NCBI GenBank assembly: GCA_030268105.1
Contig: BSDZ01000079.1
Location: 5,230,001 to 5,294,000 of the forward strand
DNA: 64,000 nucleotides
Origin: Volvox africanus
Taxonomy: Eukaryota; Chlorophyta; Chlorophyceae; Chlamydomonadales; Volvocaceae
Direction: 5' to 3'
Made by a program: the position numbers and the translations under genes
Shown: in pieces, positions 58,878-64,000 of the stretch
Layout: each line of letters starts with the position of its first letter
Position numbering within the stretch: the first letter of the stretch is position 1
The notes under the pieces: generated by a model
What the model saw: only the letters and a program-made list of their open reading frames with translations
The model's database searches: none
Told to the model about the DNA's origin: nothing

Positions 58878-61563
58878 ATGATCATGTTTCCAAGTCACGG
58901 GATTCCGTCACTCGCGGTAGTTTCCATACTGCTGGTCTTCGGTGGGCTTCATATCACGGCAGCGCAGCGGCCGAATCAGCAGGAGCAATCAGCCGGCCTT
59001 GCATTCCTGGAAAATCAACTTCCTTTGAAGATCCTACTTTCGACGCCGACCGACATTATCAAGGCGGGCCCCCAGGCAAATGTGTCCGTCGATGGTCGGC
59101 AAGCGATAACGGTGCGCCGTTAGGTGCCGCGGAGGACGCGGGGCAGCGCGTCGGCTTTTCCCATGAACATTGACACAAACGGAGTTCCAGTCGGCGACTT
59201 CATTCATTTGAAACAAAACAGATTTTCTTTGTTGAAATGGGTTACGAACATTTTTGTGCCTCTCAAATCTGATCTGATCTTCCTCCTCGTGAATATATTT
59301 GGGGGCAACCGAAGCTTTGCTTGGGCTCGTCCCTTGGCCCCATCGCCTCTTCCCGTTGACTCATCCTATAACCAGAACGACATATTCTCATCGAGATGCT
59401 CAAACAGTTCGATTCCTTTCCTGCATTCAGCCTTTCCCTTCCCTGACTTTCCCGCTTTTTTCACTGATCTTCACTATTTTTTTGACGCATTGCATCCTTT
59501 TGATTCGCAATCCGCGTATACATGCAGGCCGTCTTCTCGCGGCCCGTCATCGCCCTGGGTTCGGACTTTGGGCTGGATCCTGCGAATCATTCCATGGTAC
59601 GGCACCGTACGGCACAGCTCCGACACGTGGGCAGAGCATCTAAGTAGAAGCGAACCGCTCATAAGATCTTGGAATGGAAAGTGCGATTTGGGAGATGCGC
59701 AATCATGCAGGGTTTGACCGAACATGCGTGTTCATTCTCATGGGGCAAATTTCTTGGAAGGATTTTATTTTATGAACTTACGACATGTACCGGCCATCCT
59801 TCCAGCAGTCCTGACTCCCATTTGACATGGATTCTTGCTTGCTGATGCATGGTTCAGGTGCGACTAAGCATGCATACGCGAAGGGTTTGTAGCTTTAACC
59901 AACCAACCTTAGCGAACGCCATTACGTAAAAGCACCGTACCGGCATGCTAAAGGGATGATTTCAGAGCAAGCGTCGTCCTACACCATCGCAGTTAGTCAT
60001 GCTTTACAGCAGGGTCTACGTACAGCAGTGTGATGTCTAATTTATTCGGCTTCCCCTCCCCTCCCCTCCCCTCCCCTCCCCTCCCCTCCCCTCCCCTCCC
60101 CTCCCCTCCCCTCCCCTCCCCTCCCCTCCCCTGCCCTTCCCTGCTCGCTTCCGCAGCTTCCCTTCTCTCTTAGCTGCCCCGTGCCCGGCAGGTTCCGCTG
60201 GGTCACCACCTCCATCGCCCGGTTCGACCCGGACGTGGACTGGCCCACCGACCTGGACTGCACACTCAACTGGGTCACGACCCTCACCGCCTACGATGGT
60301 GGGTACGGATCAAGGGGAAGGGGGGAGCAGAGAGAAGCAAATGGGCATGGGCGGCCAGGTGCACGGGCGTTGTGGGTGGGTGGCGGCTGAAAGGGTGCGT
60401 GGATGGGGTGCGTGGAAGTGCACATTGGGTTGGGGGGGGGGGGACAAGATGGGACCGGGAAGAGATGGGGACTGCTGGGTGGCAAATCAGCATTGTATAT
60501 ATGTGGTGCAACTCCTGGTGTATGTGTGTATGCGTCTGTGTATGTGCGTGGGGCCCATTGCCGTATACCGTCTGTTAAGGAAAGCACGCACCGATGCATG
60601 AGGCATTGCGTTTAGCTATTGCATTGATGTACGATATAGCATATTGAGCAATAAAAAAAACTCTTGGAATTTTGTGATGAGAAACTAAGCTTTCCGTTGA
60701 TATATTATGAAGTAATAATTGAGGTAAAATATATACCTTTGGTCTACAAATGTTAATAGGTAATCATGCAATATGCAGGATACCTAAAAAGCTCTTGATA
60801 TGCAAATCAGATCGCCGTACATATAAAACCAAGAATAACTTATTTCATACTAATTGTTCGGAGTTCAAGGCTCAGCTGCCACCAGACTTTACTAGATGTA
60901 CCAGTTGCTGCATTGTCATACTTGCAAGCCCTTTCTAAGCCGACTAAGTCGACGCTTTTGCATAGAAATCCTAGCATCGTTGAGACGACTGCTACACTTA
61001 TTCTGTTAAAACATGTGATTACTTCATTTATTTATTGGACCTAGCTACGTACACATACACGTACACATATACACACGCAGGTGCGTCACTCGAGCTGGGT
61101 GACATCCCTCCCTCCCGTCGCCTGGTCAGCAAGTCCCTGACAATGCGGTTGACCGGCATGGTTTCGGAGCTGGCTTATAATCTTACAGATGGGCTATGGG
61201 ATGGTACCCTGGGACTTCCCTCTGACGTGCTGCCGGAGGTCCCTCCCGACGGTATGGTACGGTGATGTACGTCCAATACGTACATCCAGTTGTACGGCCA
61301 CGAATGCGTTCTAGTAGCATGGATAGATAGACAGATAGATAGATAGATAAATACGACAGATATGCATATTCGTATATAGATAGACAGATATATAAATATA
61401 GATAGATAACATAGATAAACCCTTCGTAAGTGCAGCAAGTACGGTGATATTCGGACTGCTCCCTTACCGCCCCTCAACTCGACCAACCCGGCAACGCACA
61501 GGGCGCCTGGTGCTCGACTTTAACTACCCCGTCAACCTGGCCTTGTTGCGAAGAGGACTGAAG
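58878..61563 (+). CDS. Secreted alpha-2-macroglobulin-like protein, N-terminal part (3' end outside or unresolved)
   Basis: Exon 1 (58878-59111) starts at ATG and encodes a signal peptide (MIMFPSHGIPSLAVVSILLV...TAAQ), then PLKILLSTPTDIIKAGP and VSVDGRQAIT. Exon 2 (about 59528-59596) gives AVFSRPVIALGSDFGL. Exon 3 (about 60192-60298) gives FRWVTTSIARFDPDVDWPTD. Exon 4 (61081-61251) contains GASLELGDIPPSRRLVSKSL. Exon 5 (61436-61563) contains STVIFGLLPYRPSTRP and GRLVLDFNYPVNLALLRRGL. The order (beta-strand with F-S-x-P-V near the start, GRFRW-x-x-x-x-x-x-FDPD, then LxFNxPVN) resembles the N-terminus of bacterial-type alpha-2-macroglobulins such as E. coli YfhM, which trap proteases. The phase between exons 2 and 3 implies one small unplaced exon. 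No thioester region is in the window. Confidence 0.5.
60053..60132. repeat. (CCCCT)n pentanucleotide array
   Basis: About 16 tandem CCCCT units in an intron. The minus strand is (AGGGG)n, a strong candidate for G-quadruplex formation. Confidence 0.95.
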
Positions 61564-61726
61564 GTGCGATTGGGTTTTAGTAGTTCCTCTGTATTCTCTG
61601 TGTTGTTTGCACGAATGAGTGGGGTTTAGCATAAAATACAAAATGCTTATCAACTCCACTCAGATCGGGTCGGGTCGGGTGAGAAATACCACCACCCTCT
61701 TGCTACATGGTAACACTTACTGTAGT

Positions 61727-61744
61727 TAGGGTTTTAGGGTTTTG
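61727..61744 (+). repeat. Telomere-like tract downstream of exon 5
   Basis: GTTAGGGTTTTAGGGTTTTG, two units of the same motif found in other introns here. Confidence 0.78.
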
Positions 61745-63216
61745 ATAATGATAATGAGGAGGATGTCTAATTTTGATGTTAACTTGCGAGCTCTGTCTTA
61801 GAGCATGCTACAAAACGTACGAATATACACTCTGAAAACCAATTTACGTCGTAAACAATGGGTAAAAACAACGAACGAACGAAGTTTAACGTATCGTTAC
61901 GAAGGTATTTACGAGTTGTCTCACTTGCACGAAGTGAATCGTATACTATAATAAGGCACTTATGGAGCCTTCGTAAGGCCACAAGAACAAGTACTTCAAT
62001 ATACGAAGCCGAATTGAAGCGCTTAGTAGGTGGTGTACCAGTAGTTCGTCAGCTCACATCCGATAACCATTCCACCACAAAATGAAGCTGGTGCTAAGTG
62101 ATATATGTGTACGCCTATATTAATTAAGCAAGTAACTAACTTGTCAATATTGTATTTAACAATGTATATACCAAGCTATTGTCTTCTTTTAATCATCCTG
62201 TCATTCTGATGTGCGACTTACCTAAAGGCGCCTTCTCACCCGTCGTCGCTTTCCCACCTACGCCCGTCCTCCCCTCCGCCCTTCCGCCCCTCCGCCCGTC
62301 CTCCCCTCCGCCCCTCCGCCCACCTGCCCCTCCCCCATTCCACACCTCCGCCCATACACCCGTCATCCGATGGCATGGGGTCTCTGCCCGTGTTAGTTCC
62401 AGCTGGGGTAGGGACGGCGTCGCCACCACTGCCACCGAAAGTACTCAAACCCGTGACCCGGATCATCAAAGAGAAAAATAAGATATAGGGTTATCCTTGG
62501 GAACGACACAAGAGCTTACTAGGTGACGTAATACAACACCGAAGGTTTATTTTCTCTCGCGGGCTGCGTCGTAACCGGAAGAACTGTCAGAAGGATTAGT
62601 GCTTGTGTTAACCAAAGCCTTAATAATTAATAAAGGCTGTATGAAACTGAACAATACTTCGTACCAAAGAAATCAGTAGTTTCTCTTTTTATTATGCTAC
62701 AATCGCTGCTTCATCACTTGGTGAAAGCTGCCACCGTGTGAAATTCAAGAATCCCACACCGACCCATGCCCGGTCTGCTCACACTCCTGTCCAAACGGTC
62801 TCCATTTAATAATTACGTTATTCCGTATTACTAAAAATATGCACGCTGTACACTCTTAAAGAAAATCGTTGTCACCGTTAAATTGCCAGGTCAATATATT
62901 GCAAACAGATTTAACAAATAATAATTGGTACATTCCTATCTTTTAATTTTGATTTATAAAAGCTTACATATCAGGAAATTCCGCCATACAAAGCATGTTT
63001 TTGTTCTTTACTTCGTACTCTGCCCGGTTAACGAAGCACTTCGTGTGTTATTTTCCAGATGCTAAGAGGTTTTGTACGCATACCAAGATGTTTTGAAGCG
63101 TACTAAACGGGTTACCAAGCGGCAGCCATTCCCAGAGTGGTATATTGGCTACCATATACCTTCTACTTACAACTGCAAGCAGCAGTAGCAGCAGTGTACA
63201 CACACACATATATGTA

Positions 63217-63218
<2 letters not shown>

Positions 63219-63260
<42 letters not shown>
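63219..63260. repeat. (AT)n dinucleotide microsatellite
   Basis: About 21 perfect AT units, preceded by a short (CA)n run. Confidence 0.97.
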
Positions 63261-63264
<4 letters not shown>

Positions 63265-64000
63265 CCTAGGATAAACCTTATACATATAATAGGGCAAAAA
63301 CCTAAACTTCACAGTTACACTCCCAGTTTTGTTTGGCAGACATTCACACATTGCGTCATGCCTGTCGTATTATAATTTCGCGGGATGCCAGCGAATAAGG
63401 AGTACTTATTTGACGGGTCAGGCAGTATATGAGAAGTATAATGTACTGCCAAGAGTGAGACAAGGTACGGCTCTGCTGCTTGACGAGCGAGCGAGGAATG
63501 AGTGAGGGCCAAAGGTCCGAACGAACGACGAAGGGCTGTACGTACTTTGTTGAACGATTTGCATGATATTTCGAGTAAATGACCGTACCGTGAGATAGCG
63601 GGTTAATTCCAGTAGCAGGCGCCGAGGTATCAGTGCAACGAATATTGCTGCACAGTCCAGGTATATTTGAGTGCACCTCACTCTTGACGCCGTTAGATAT
63701 GCTCTTGGTACATTTTCACCGAATATCATGGGTGTATTGAGGCGCCGCCAGCGGAAAATATTTATATTCCCAATGTCAATTTAGATATATTATATGTTAT
63801 TTATTTATCCCCAATATCAACTGATAACCCTTTTCCTCCATCCATTCTACCTGACTTCATTTTCAAGCCGCTCGTTCCCCCTTTTATCACCGAATTTATA
63901 TAAAATTTGATGCCTGTGAAGTTCACTGGAAATAGGAGCTCCAAGTGCGTCGTGGTAGCTGTGGATGTGGCGCCGTGTCAGCGGAGCCCCATTTTGCCCA

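Larger units (their letters stand above)
61564..64000. other. Long intron or intergenic region, no further exon found
   Basis: Contains a TTTTAGGG-like tract (61727-61744), a (CCGCCC)-rich low-complexity block (62240-62345) responsible for Pro-rich frames, and (AT)n at 63219-63260. If the alpha-2-macroglobulin-like gene continues, its next exons lie beyond the window or are too short to see. Confidence 0.5.

Noticed and set aside
62193..62481. Pro-rich and Gly/Arg-rich ORFs on opposite strands
   Set aside because: A CCGCCC low-complexity block; both strands open, no domain.

Overview
The window reads as nuclear DNA of a green alga, most likely a chlamydomonadalean or volvocine chlorophyte. 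The evidence is intron-dense genes with GT-AG junctions and short exons, a flagellar dynein-regulatory-complex gene (DRC8-like), an aurora-like kinase, and repeated short TTTTAGGG tracts, the Chlamydomonas-type telomere motif, found mainly in introns. Non-coding DNA is rich in microsatellites. No tRNA, rRNA or CRISPR array was recognised. The species cannot be named from sequence alone.

Layout. 1-5668: a rearranged Ty3/gypsy chromovirus. A leftward gag remnant and its LTR are joined head-to-head to a rightward gag-less pol with a normal PPT and 3' LTR, and a third partial LTR follows (5929-6652). 6752-7290: an AT-rich, frameshifted remnant of a bacterial IS982-type transposase. 7971-8616: a methionine sulfoxide reductase A gene on the minus strand. 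10508-10762: an exon with two membrane segments, possibly from a pentameric ligand-gated channel. 11760-12134: a decayed copy of one exon of the next gene. 14818-19002: a complete 10-exon bestrophin-like channel gene (506 aa). 20643-30424: a complete 17-exon gene for proteasome subunit RPN1 (902 aa).

33249-44948: a second, young Ty3/gypsy element on the minus strand with 509-bp LTRs that differ at only about four sites. Its order is gag-protease / RT-RNase H / DNMT3-like cytosine methyltransferase domain / integrase-PHD finger. This methyltransferase-carrying element is the most striking object here. Its catalytic Pro-Cys appears lost, and pol is broken by a TAG codon and by a frameshift at a G8 tract.

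47899-54122: an aurora-like kinase gene with at least 10 exons. 57412-58183: the DRC8/EFCAB2-like flagellar EF-hand gene. 58878-61563: the 5' part of a secreted alpha-2-macroglobulin-like gene on the plus strand, the only host gene recognised on that strand; it probably continues past the window.

The host genes look functionally unrelated (proteolysis, ion transport, redox repair, cell cycle or flagella, protease trapping), which is normal for a eukaryotic locus. Gene models were built by hand from reading frame, splice-site consensus and phase, so boundaries are predictions.
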